Shown here: positions 43,455-51,766 of the stretch, one piece after another
Layout: each line of letters begins with the position of its first letter
Position numbering within the stretch: the first letter of the stretch is position 1
The notes under the pieces: generated by a model
What the model saw: the letters and a program-made list of their open reading frames with translations, nothing else
Told to the model about the DNA's origin: nothing
Database searches by the model: none
From: Lachnospiraceae bacterium
GTDB taxonomy: Bacteria; Bacillota; Clostridia; Lachnospirales; Lachnospiraceae
Length of the DNA: 64,000 bases
NCBI GenBank assembly: GCA_900199595.1
Contig: FZRB01000003.1
Span: 62,001 to 126,000 of the forward strand
Direction of reading: 5' to 3'
Position numbers and translations under genes: made by a program

Positions 43455-45043
43455 TGTACATAATCATTTATGATTTTGGTACTAGTAGTTTAAAAACATG
43501 TTTGTTTGAAATAGATACAAATATACGATTGGTTGCCAGCTCTTCAGGTTCATATGGCCTTTACATATCTGATGATGGTGGAGCGGAGCAGGATACTGAG
43601 GAATGGTGGAATACTATATGTTCTACCACAAGAGATTTATTTATCGATTCTGAAGTAAGACCTGACGAGATTGAGGGAATGGCCTTTTGTTCACAGATGC
43701 AGGGAACAGTTCTTGTGGATGAAAAAGGTAATGCCCTCAGACGCCCGATGAATTATCTCGATCAGAAGGGGGTTAGAGAGTATAAGGATTGTATGGGTAG
43801 TGGTCTGGTCAAAGTTTCTGGCTGCAATCTGTATAAGCTTGTAAGGAATCTGTTGGTTAATTATGCAGGTTCAACCAGTGCAAAGGATCCAATATGGAAG
43901 TATAAGTGGGTAGAGAACAATGAACCTGAAATATTTAATAAGGTTTATAAGTGGCTTGATATAAATGATTATCTGGTGGCCCGATGTACTGGTAGAGTGA
44001 TGAGGACTGCTGATTCGGCATTCGCAACATTTCTATATGATACCCGGAAAGGTAAAGAGGGCTGGAACAAAGGCTTACTGAAAATGTATAAGGTGAAGCC
44101 TGAACATATGCCTGATATTATCGAATGTACTGATATTGCTGGACACTTAACTGGTAAGGCTGCCAAAGAGCTTGGCCTCATAGAAGGAATTCCGGTTTTT
44201 GGAGGTGGAGGTGATACAACCTTCGTAAATATAGGTGCAGGATGTACAAAGCCGGGAGATACTCATATCTATGTGGGAACATCGGGATGGGTATCAACTT
44301 TTCTGGATTATCAAACTGTTGATATAAATGCGATGATCACTGGAGTTCTTTCTGCAAAGAGGGGGTACTATAACTATTATGCAGAACTGGAAACAGCAGG
44401 GAAATGCTTTGAGTGGGTTATAAATCATGTTGCTTTGGATGAGGTGGGAGTTTATCTTAAAAAGATTCAAATCACCGACGTAGAAAGTAAGTATATAAGC
44501 ATCTATGATTATATATCCGAAGTTATAAGTGAAGTTCCACCTGGGGCAAATGGGATTATCTTTACTCCATGGATGCACGGCAATCGTTGTCCTTTTGAAG
44601 ACTCGAACGCCGGTGGGATTTTCTTTAATATTAAAGTTGAGAATAGCAAAAAAGATATGCTTCGTGCCGTACTTGAGGGGATATGTTATCACCTTCGCTG
44701 GTTACTTGAATGCGAGGAGGATAAAGTAAAAACATCTGAGACTATTAGATTTGTCGGAGGAGGAGCATTGTCCTCTGTTGTATGTCAGATGTTGGCTGAT
44801 ATAACAGGAAGGACAATTGAGACTGTAAATAATACTCAAGAAGTTGGAGCTATTGGAACTGCACTCGTTGTAGCTGCAGGCATCACAGGGGACGATGTTT
44901 TGGAACTAGCAAAGCAGCTTATTAAGCCTAATCATTCTTACAGACCTAATCCTCAAAATATGGAAGGGTATGGGCGGAGTTTCGAAGTATTTAAAAAACT
45001 GTATAAATCTAATTCAGCAAATTTTAAGAGACTGAATTCCTGA
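43454..45043 (+). CDS. FGGY-family carbohydrate kinase
   Basis: A 529-residue sugar kinase of the FGGY family (xylulokinase/gluconokinase-like). DFGTSSLKT is the phosphate-1 loop, GGGGDTTFVNIGAG and HIYVGTSGW the ATP-binding parts, and RFVGGGALSSVVCQMLADITGRTIE the adenosine motif. It is long, as for xylulokinases, but the sugar is not clear. It starts at the ATG at 43454 in a TAATG overlap with the HAD gene. A sugar phosphorylated here and dephosphorylated by HAD would be consistent with glycan precursor synthesis. Confidence 0.85.
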   Translation: MYIIIYDFGTSSLKTCLFEIDTNIRLVASSSGSYGLYISDDGGAEQDTEEWWNTICSTTRDLFIDSEVRPDEIEGMAFCSQMQGTVLVDEKGNALRRPMNYLDQKGVREYKDCMGSGLVKVSGCNLYKLVRNLLVNYAGSTSAKDPIWKYKWVENNEPEIFNKVYKWLDINDYLVARCTGRVMRTADSAFATFLYDTRKGKEGWNKGLLKMYKVKPEHMPDIIECTDIAGHLTGKAAKELGLIEGIPVFGGGGDTTFVNIGAGCTKPGDTHIYVGTSGWVSTFLDYQTVDINAMITGVLSAKRGYYNYYAELETAGKCFEWVINHVALDEVGVYLKKIQITDVESKYISIYDYISEVISEVPPGANGIIFTPWMHGNRCPFEDSNAGGIFFNIKVENSKKDMLRAVLEGICYHLRWLLECEEDKVKTSETIRFVGGGALSSVVCQMLADITGRTIETVNNTQEVGAIGTALVVAAGITGDDVLELAKQLIKPNHSYRPNPQNMEGYGRSFEVFKKLYKSNSANFKRLNS

Positions 45044-45059
45044 ATAAGGGGTGTAGCAA

Positions 45060-46502
45060 ATGGAAAAAAATGAAAAAATAGAGAAAAAAGATAAGATATT
45101 TTTTGAAAATGAAGTTAATGCCAATAGGATGATGGCGCAAATCCTGAATGTAACTTTAGTTATAGTTGCCATCACATGGGCTTTATTTGAAAATGCTGTT
45201 TTTTATAGCCGAGTGCCTGTTAGGGGGTTGATGATATTTAATCTTGCACTTATTGCATTTTCTAATTTTATATGTCGTCATTTTAAGTATGAAAAATCCT
45301 GGATAAAATACAGTTTGATGGGAACACTTACGGTCGTATATGCAGGAACGACTTCTGTGCTTACCTATAATGTTACGCTGTTGGTGGTTATTCCAATTCT
45401 TCTCTCCATCAGATATTTCAGTAAGAAATATACTATGTCTATTGCGGTTTTATCCATTCTTATATTTTTTGCGGCTTATTTATATGGAGCAAATCATGGT
45501 ATGCTGGATCTTAATTTTGTTCAGTATTCACCAGGGACTGTCATTACTACAAATGAGAATATGTGGTTGGATGATGCAGTAAAGGATATTCCGTACGATA
45601 AAGGCCTGATGCTCTTTAATACCGTATTTTATAATTATTTTGTTAAGTTTTTGCAGTTGGTTATTATTGCTGTTGCAGCTGTAAAGCTAGTTGGCCATTG
45701 TCAGGAAATCATGAGTAAACAGAAAAAGCTTACGGAGACCTCCGCAAGAATTGGAACAGAACTTGCGCTGGCTGAAAAGATTCAGGCGGATATGCTTCCA
45801 AATCTGTTTCCTGCATTTCCAGAGAGAGCTGAGTTTGATCTTTATGCCTCTATGAATCCTGCCAAGGAGGTTGGCGGTGATTTCTATGATTTCTTCATGA
45901 TAGATGATGATCATCTTGGACTTGTAATCGCCGATGTATCCGGAAAGGGTATTCCAGCTGCAATGTTTATGATGTTCAGCAAGAATATCATTGCTAACAA
46001 TACTATGCTTGGAAAATCTCCGGCAAAGGCGCTTATGGATGCAAATGAGGCTATATGCGCCAACAACAGCGAAGAGATGTTTGTTACGGTGTGGCTAGGA
46101 GTTCTAGAGATTTCTACAGGAAAGCTGACAGCGGCAAATGCAGGTCATGAATACCCAGCACTTATGACTCCGGATGGCAATTTTGAGCTTTATAAGGATA
46201 AGCATGGACTTGTGATCGGTGGTATGGAAGGTGCCAAGTATAGGGAATATGAGATACAATTGGAGCCAGGGTCAAAATTATTTGTATATACGGATGGTGT
46301 TCCTGAGGCTACTAACAGCAGTGAAGAGTTATTTGGAACTGAACGAATGGTTGAAGCTCTAAATGTAATGCATGACTCAGAACCGAAGAAACTGCTTGAA
46401 GGAGTTAGATGTGCGGTAGATGATTTTGTAAAAGATGCAGAGCAGTTTGATGACTTGACCATGCTTTGCTTAGAATATATAGGAGCTGAAACAAAAGAAT
46501 AG
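45060..46502 (+). CDS. membrane-anchored PP2C (SpoIIE/RsbU-type) phosphatase
   Basis: A 480-residue protein: about six N-terminal membrane helices (~residues 25-215, a sensor of MASE-like kind), a coiled-coil linker, then a PP2C-type SpoIIE domain (residues ~240-475) with KEVGGDFYDFFMIDDDHLGLVIADVSGKGIPAAMFM and AANAGHEYP, the metal-binding Asp being in GGDFYD and DVSGKG. It should dephosphorylate a STAS-domain protein; such a protein is encoded downstream at 46987. Ribosome site AAGGGG. Confidence 0.93.
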   Translation: MEKNEKIEKKDKIFFENEVNANRMMAQILNVTLVIVAITWALFENAVFYSRVPVRGLMIFNLALIAFSNFICRHFKYEKSWIKYSLMGTLTVVYAGTTSVLTYNVTLLVVIPILLSIRYFSKKYTMSIAVLSILIFFAAYLYGANHGMLDLNFVQYSPGTVITTNENMWLDDAVKDIPYDKGLMLFNTVFYNYFVKFLQLVIIAVAAVKLVGHCQEIMSKQKKLTETSARIGTELALAEKIQADMLPNLFPAFPERAEFDLYASMNPAKEVGGDFYDFFMIDDDHLGLVIADVSGKGIPAAMFMMFSKNIIANNTMLGKSPAKALMDANEAICANNSEEMFVTVWLGVLEISTGKLTAANAGHEYPALMTPDGNFELYKDKHGLVIGGMEGAKYREYEIQLEPGSKLFVYTDGVPEATNSSEELFGTERMVEALNVMHDSEPKKLLEGVRCAVDDFVKDAEQFDDLTMLCLEYIGAETKE

Positions 46503-46528
46503 TTAGTTTTAGAAAGGATGAGGATAAA

Positions 46529-46945
46529 ATGGGATCAAGTAAGGAATTAGTGATTGAAGCGAGTACAGATAAGCTAGTTGAAGTGATTGCCTTTGTAGAT
46601 ACTCAGCTTGAAAGCTATGAGTGTTCTATGAAAACACAGATGCAGATCGATATCGCTGTGGAGGAGATATTTGTAAATATCGCAAATTATGCATATAACC
46701 CTGAGGTAGGGGAAGCAACTATCAGAGTAGAAGTATTTGATGATCCACTTGCAGTGGTGATAACATTTTTGGATCATGGAAAACCTTATGATCCATTAGC
46801 AAAGGAAGATCCTGATGTGACTCTTTCTGCTGAGGAAAGAGATATAGGTGGTCTTGGAATCTTCATAGCCAAGAAAAGTATGGATGATATTCGATATGAA
46901 TATAAAGACGGTCAGAATATCCTGACAATAGAAAAAAATCTATAA
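46529..46945 (+). CDS. RsbW/SpoIIAB-like HATPase anti-sigma kinase
   Basis: A 138-residue GHKL ATPase kinase. N-box VEEIFVNIANYAY, G1-like FLDHGKPYDP, and G2 GGLGIFIAKKSMD are present, with the Asp of the nucleotide pocket. Homologues phosphorylate STAS proteins and hold a sigma factor. No sigma factor gene is in this window, so the target may lie elsewhere or be non-sigma. Flanked by a PP2C phosphatase and STAS gene. Confidence 0.92.
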   Translation: MGSSKELVIEASTDKLVEVIAFVDTQLESYECSMKTQMQIDIAVEEIFVNIANYAYNPEVGEATIRVEVFDDPLAVVITFLDHGKPYDPLAKEDPDVTLSAEERDIGGLGIFIAKKSMDDIRYEYKDGQNILTIEKNL

Positions 46946-46986
46946 TAGAAAAAAATTAATATAAATACAATTAGGAGGTAACACAT

Positions 46987-47286
46987 ATGTTAAATATTGA
47001 AAAGAAATCAGAAGGTAAAAACTTGAGCTTTGTACTGTCAGGAAGACTTGATACTACAACAGCTCCTGATCTTGAGAAGGAAGTAAAGGATAATATCGAA
47101 GGTGTTGAGAAACTTGATTTTGATTTTGCAGATCTGGCATATATTTCATCTGCTGGACTCAGAGTGCTCCTTTCTGCTCAGAAGATTATGAATAAACAGG
47201 GAGATATGGTTGTGAAGAACTGTTCAGATGAAATCAAGGATATTTTCGAGGTTACAGGTTTTTCGGATATTCTTACGATAGAGTAA
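46987..47286 (+). CDS. STAS-domain anti-anti-sigma factor (SpoIIAA/RsbV-like)
   Basis: A 99-residue STAS protein. ADLAYISSAGLRVLLSAQK contains the phosphorylatable Ser (Ser55 by position). It works with the HATPase kinase and PP2C phosphatase in a partner switch: unphosphorylated STAS binds the kinase and frees its target. AGGAGG precedes the ATG. Confidence 0.94.
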   Translation: MLNIEKKSEGKNLSFVLSGRLDTTTAPDLEKEVKDNIEGVEKLDFDFADLAYISSAGLRVLLSAQKIMNKQGDMVVKNCSDEIKDIFEVTGFSDILTIE

Positions 47287-47314
47287 ACTAATTGATTTAT
47301 GGAGGTGTTAACAA

Positions 47315-48694
47315 TTGTTTGTATTAGAAGAGTATCAAAGTGATATAGAGTGCAAGGAACTACCAATAAGTGATGATATGTTCCATCTTGCTCTTCAGGA
47401 TGGGGAGAAGAGATACCATGTCAAGAGTCCAAAAGGTGACTATTTTGATATTGTGTATCTGGATAATAACGATGATATCGAACCGATTGAGTTTTATCCC
47501 AAATATATGAAGGGGCCTTTTATGGCTCAATACTTATCTTATGACGAAACGGATAAGGATACACTTTATATAGATTTCTTCCAAGGTATAAATGCTGCAG
47601 AATTCGAGGAAGTAAATGAGTATTCTATAGCTCTGACTAGGGTGATTCTATCCTTCACTCAGGGGATTGATATATGGTTTGATGACCCACGTATTCTTTG
47701 GTTCATTTCTGAGGATGATAGGGTGCATGTTGTAGAAAAGCTTCCTGAATTTTCGGGAGAAACTACATTTTACGTTCAAAAGCAGTTTAAGACGGGGCTT
47801 GAGGACAGGGATTTCAATAGGCTTAGTTCTACATATGCTTTCCACAATGTCTTTTTCCCACAGTGGATGCTGAAAGGTAAAAACTTTACAGATTATAAAT
47901 ATGTCACTATGCAAACTAATTCCATAGGTGGTATAGGGGCGATTCTAGCATATCAGAAAAGGTTTGAGATAGTATTCAGTCACTTTGGCCTTAAGCTGAT
48001 TACTAACGAAGAAAGGCTAGGAAAGTTCCGCGTTGAAATGCTAAATAAGTATTTCTCTTTGGAACTGACAGCGGAGGATGCGAGTGGGGACAATACACTG
48101 ATTATTGATAATCAAATATTTCTGATAAAGACAAAAATGGTTTATACAATCGAACAGGCAACAGATGCTTCTATCCTTGCACCTGGGTTCAAAAATGAAA
48201 TGGATGAATACTATGAAGCTTTGTTCGAAGGAAGGAAAGTTCTTGGAATCTTGATACGAGGAACGGATTATATATCAACTGGCCTTTCCGGAGAGCGTCG
48301 TATGGCGACTGTTCCGCAGATGCTTCCAACCATTCATCAGTGGCTTGAAGAGGATGGATATGACCGCATATTCCTGGCCACAGAAGATGATGATATTTTG
48401 GACCAGATGAAGTCTGAGTTTGGAAAGAGGATTATAGCGGTTGCGCAGGAACGTCATAGAGTTTCGGATTTTAGAGAAGGTCAAATCATCAGCGAATTGG
48501 AGAAGGAAACCATTCCTCCTGATAAGCTGGATGAAATGGTTGAAGACACAACAATAAATTATTTCTATGCATTGTATCTACTATCCCGCTGTGACAGCTT
48601 TATGTGTTCTGGACAATGTAACGGATGGGATGTAGTTAATGACTTTAATGGTGGAAGATTCCTTAGAAGCTATAAGTTCAAAGTAGTTGAATAG
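47315..48694 (+). CDS. fucosyltransferase-like protein, uncharacterised
   Basis: A 459-residue protein. The C-terminal half resembles the GT23/O-fucosyltransferase fold: LGILIRGTDYISTGLSGERR (like the HxRxxD donor-binding motif), YDRIFLATEDDDILDQM and LLSRCDSFMCSGQCNGWDVV. The N-terminal 200 residues match nothing I recognise. A TTG start with GGAGGTG 9 bp upstream is supported. It lies after the STAS gene and before an NRPS gene, where it could glycosylate the product. The glycosyltransferase call is tentative. Confidence 0.5.
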   Translation: MFVLEEYQSDIECKELPISDDMFHLALQDGEKRYHVKSPKGDYFDIVYLDNNDDIEPIEFYPKYMKGPFMAQYLSYDETDKDTLYIDFFQGINAAEFEEVNEYSIALTRVILSFTQGIDIWFDDPRILWFISEDDRVHVVEKLPEFSGETTFYVQKQFKTGLEDRDFNRLSSTYAFHNVFFPQWMLKGKNFTDYKYVTMQTNSIGGIGAILAYQKRFEIVFSHFGLKLITNEERLGKFRVEMLNKYFSLELTAEDASGDNTLIIDNQIFLIKTKMVYTIEQATDASILAPGFKNEMDEYYEALFEGRKVLGILIRGTDYISTGLSGERRMATVPQMLPTIHQWLEEDGYDRIFLATEDDDILDQMKSEFGKRIIAVAQERHRVSDFREGQIISELEKETIPPDKLDEMVEDTTINYFYALYLLSRCDSFMCSGQCNGWDVVNDFNGGRFLRSYKFKVVE

Positions 48695-48707
48695 GAGATT
48701 ATAGCGT

Positions 48708-48812
48708 ATGAAAGACAGAAAAAAGCTATACGTTTTTCACGCAGTGAGCAACGAATATAGAGAATGTTGTACTAGTATAGGAGTCATAAAGGTATGGGAG
48801 TTGAAGAGATAG
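48708..48812 (+). CDS. candidate 34-residue small ORF overlapping the NRPS start
   Basis: An ATG with AGGAG 8 bp upstream opens a 34-codon frame (MKDRKKLYVFHAVSNEY...) that ends 19 bp inside the NRPS gene. A translational coupling role for the NRPS is possible. No similarity was recognised. It may be chance. Confidence 0.3.
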   Translation: MKDRKKLYVFHAVSNEYRECCTSIGVIKVWELKR

Positions 48813-51766
48813 ACATTTTTGAAAGATTTGATTCGCTTTTAAAGGATTGTCCGAATCATGTGATGCTTAGTGAAGGTTCGGCTGAAACTGAAATAACAGC
48901 AGCACAGCTGGATATTCTTTCTGGAAAGGTATATAGGTACCTTAAGGATAAGGGCTTCGGAAAAGAGGATATGATCTGTATACTTCTTCCGAGAGGTACG
49001 GCAGTCGCTGTAGCCCTTTTAGGTATATGGAAAGCTGGAGCGGCGGCAGTAATTATTGAGGAGAATGATCCTGTAGAAAGAATAGAATATATACAGAAGG
49101 ATTGTGGATGTGTTCTGGTGTTGAATGAACAGGTCTGGAAAGAAATTCTGAGCGTAGAACCCCTTGAGGGACATGAACCAATTGATCCTCATGCGGCAGC
49201 CTTTGCGGTTTACACCTCCGGAACCAGTGGTAATCCTAAGGGAGTTCTCCATGAGTATGGTAGAATTCCAATTACTTTTGCATCTTATCGTTGGAATGGT
49301 ATTTCCATAAGCCAGCGTAGCGATATCATTATCCTATATTTCCCGCTGAACTTTGTAGCTTCCATCATGTTTATGATAATAAGCTGGATGATAGGAACCA
49401 AACTTCTTATCGCTCCTTGTTCTGTATCAAAGGATCCATTAAAAATAATGGAGTTTTTAATAGAAAACAAAGTGACACTGGCATTTTTTCCGCCATCACT
49501 GTTTAGAATACAAAAAGACTTCGGGCCATATCTGAAAAAGGTAATACTTTCTTCTGAACCTGCGCATGGAATCTGGAAGGAACCTTCAGAAATGATGGTG
49601 TTTAATGGGTATTGCAGTAGCGAAACGGCCTGTGGATTACTGGTATCTGTGCTTGATAAGCCTAATGTTACAGCTCCTGTGGGACTACCTCAATATAATG
49701 TTGGTGTTTATCTTGTAGATGATGAAGATAGTCCGGTCGAAAAGGGTGAAGCAGGCGAACTTTGTTTCGATGCACCGTTTACCAGGGGGTATATCAATCT
49801 GCCTGAACAGACTGCCAGGACTTTTAAGAATGGCATCTTTCATAGCGGTGATCTTGCCAGACAAATGAGTGACGGACAGTATCAGATTATTGGAAGAATC
49901 AGTGACACGATTAAGATTAATGGTAAAAGAGTAGAACCGACTGAGGTTGAAGAAGCCATCAAACGTGTTACAGGTCTTGAGTGGACAGCTGTTAGAAGCA
50001 TTAAAGACAAAAATGGAATGCATCTCGCTGCATATCATTTGGGGGAGGCTGAGATTGGAATAACCGAACTTCGCGAGAAACTTGGTCAGATTCTGCCTTA
50101 CTACATGCTGCCTTCCTATTTTGTGAAAATTGATTCAATCCCAAGACTCCATAATGGAAAGATGAACAGAAAGGCTCTTCCTAGACCGGCTGTTTCTGAC
50201 TATTTGCGTGAGTATGCTCCTCCAACCAATGAGACGGAGGAGATAATATGTAACGCTATGCAGAAGGTGCTTAAGATAAAGAAGGTGGGAATAAAGGATG
50301 ATTTCTTCCTGCTTGGCGGAGATTCACTCACTTCCATGAAGCTTATTGTTGAGACTGGACTCAGCGGACTGACCTTTGAAGATATATATTTAGGCTGTAC
50401 AGTTTCAGGTATTGCAGAACAGTACCTCAGTAAGATGCGAGTTACGGAGGGGAGCACTGAGAAGATTAATGCACAGGCAATTAAAAAGTCTCATCCTCTG
50501 ACTGTGGAACAGAAGTATATACTTAATTATGAGTTTTATACTCCTAATACTACTATGTATAACAATCCGGCTCTCTGTAGATTTATTGATGTGACTGCAG
50601 AAGACCTGGCAGCAGCAATTAATAAAACGATACAAAATCATCCGTCCCTTCTTACTACAATTTATTATGAGAATGGAGAGTATAAACAACGATATGCTCC
50701 TGAAATGATGCATGAAATTACAGTGGAGAAGGTTTCGGATGAAGAACTTGAGACTCTGCGAGTAACTTTGGTACAGCCATTTAGAAAGGTAACTGACAGC
50801 CTTCTTTGGCGTAGCAGAGTTTTCAGTGCTCCGTCTGGAAATTATATATTCTTTGATGTTCATCATTTAATCTTTGATGGTACTTCCTATTGGCTGTTTA
50901 TGAGCAATCTTCAAAAATGCCTGTCCGGTATGGGACTAGAGCCGGATTACTATTATTATGTTCTTGAGCAGCGTGAAAAAGAAATGAACAGCGCTCTCTA
51001 TGAAGAGGCTAAGTCATATTTTGAGAAAAGATATGCAGGGCAGAAATGCATACGTAATCTGCCTTATGATTATACTTCTGATGAAAACTTTGCAGGAGAT
51101 ATAGATATACCGCTGCAATTTACTAATGATGATTATAATGCATTTGAAGCTTCAACCGGAATTGGAAGGAACGGCTTGTTCCTGATAGCCGGACTCCTTG
51201 CTCTTAGTTCGATAACCAACAGCGACAAGGTTATGATTACTTGGATATACAACGGAAGAAAAGATCTTGATTCTATGAATAGTATAGGCATGTTGTTCTA
51301 TACCTTGCCGCTAATGCTTACTGTCACAGAGAATCTTACTATGGAAGAAATGCTGACAGATATAAAAGAACAAATGAACAATGCCTTGAAATACAGCTCT
51401 TGTTCATTTGTTAGTTCCACTTATGTTTCTCCTGTAAAGGACGACAGTATTTGTTTTATGCTTCAGGATGATGCCAGAAGCCTTTCGGAAAACTGGCAAT
51501 ACCCATTTGAAATGGTGGATATTGCTATAAATGACAGGGCATCGCAGACATCTCTTGATGTGGAAATTATGACAAATGGAGATGAGCCAAATCTTTATCT
51601 TGACTATGCTGCAAGTTTATACAAGTCGGATACAATTAAACATTATGGTGCTCTGACGAGGAGCATTGCAGATAAACTTATATATTACAGAGACTTTCCG
51701 GACATTCATGTAAAGGAGCTTATTAAAAATATTGAAAGGGAAGGAACGGCGAGAATAAATGAATAA
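48794..51766 (+). CDS. single-module NRPS (A-PCP-C)
   Basis: A 990-residue synthetase. Adenylation domain (residues ~20-470): VYTSGTSGNPKGVLHEY (A3), GRISDTIKINGKRVE (A8) and NGKMNRKALP (A10). Carrier domain (~485-555): LGGDSLTSMKL with the phosphopantetheine Ser. Condensation domain (~565-985): HHLIFDG active site. The unusual order A-PCP-C and absence of a thioesterase suggest that the C domain releases the product onto an amine or hydroxyl acceptor. It overlaps the next gene by 8 bp (MATE exporter). Confidence 0.92.
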   Translation: MGVEEIDIFERFDSLLKDCPNHVMLSEGSAETEITAAQLDILSGKVYRYLKDKGFGKEDMICILLPRGTAVAVALLGIWKAGAAAVIIEENDPVERIEYIQKDCGCVLVLNEQVWKEILSVEPLEGHEPIDPHAAAFAVYTSGTSGNPKGVLHEYGRIPITFASYRWNGISISQRSDIIILYFPLNFVASIMFMIISWMIGTKLLIAPCSVSKDPLKIMEFLIENKVTLAFFPPSLFRIQKDFGPYLKKVILSSEPAHGIWKEPSEMMVFNGYCSSETACGLLVSVLDKPNVTAPVGLPQYNVGVYLVDDEDSPVEKGEAGELCFDAPFTRGYINLPEQTARTFKNGIFHSGDLARQMSDGQYQIIGRISDTIKINGKRVEPTEVEEAIKRVTGLEWTAVRSIKDKNGMHLAAYHLGEAEIGITELREKLGQILPYYMLPSYFVKIDSIPRLHNGKMNRKALPRPAVSDYLREYAPPTNETEEIICNAMQKVLKIKKVGIKDDFFLLGGDSLTSMKLIVETGLSGLTFEDIYLGCTVSGIAEQYLSKMRVTEGSTEKINAQAIKKSHPLTVEQKYILNYEFYTPNTTMYNNPALCRFIDVTAEDLAAAINKTIQNHPSLLTTIYYENGEYKQRYAPEMMHEITVEKVSDEELETLRVTLVQPFRKVTDSLLWRSRVFSAPSGNYIFFDVHHLIFDGTSYWLFMSNLQKCLSGMGLEPDYYYYVLEQREKEMNSALYEEAKSYFEKRYAGQKCIRNLPYDYTSDENFAGDIDIPLQFTNDDYNAFEASTGIGRNGLFLIAGLLALSSITNSDKVMITWIYNGRKDLDSMNSIGMLFYTLPLMLTVTENLTMEEMLTDIKEQMNNALKYSSCSFVSSTYVSPVKDDSICFMLQDDARSLSENWQYPFEMVDIAINDRASQTSLDVEIMTNGDEPNLYLDYAASLYKSDTIKHYGALTRSIADKLIYYRDFPDIHVKELIKNIEREGTARINE

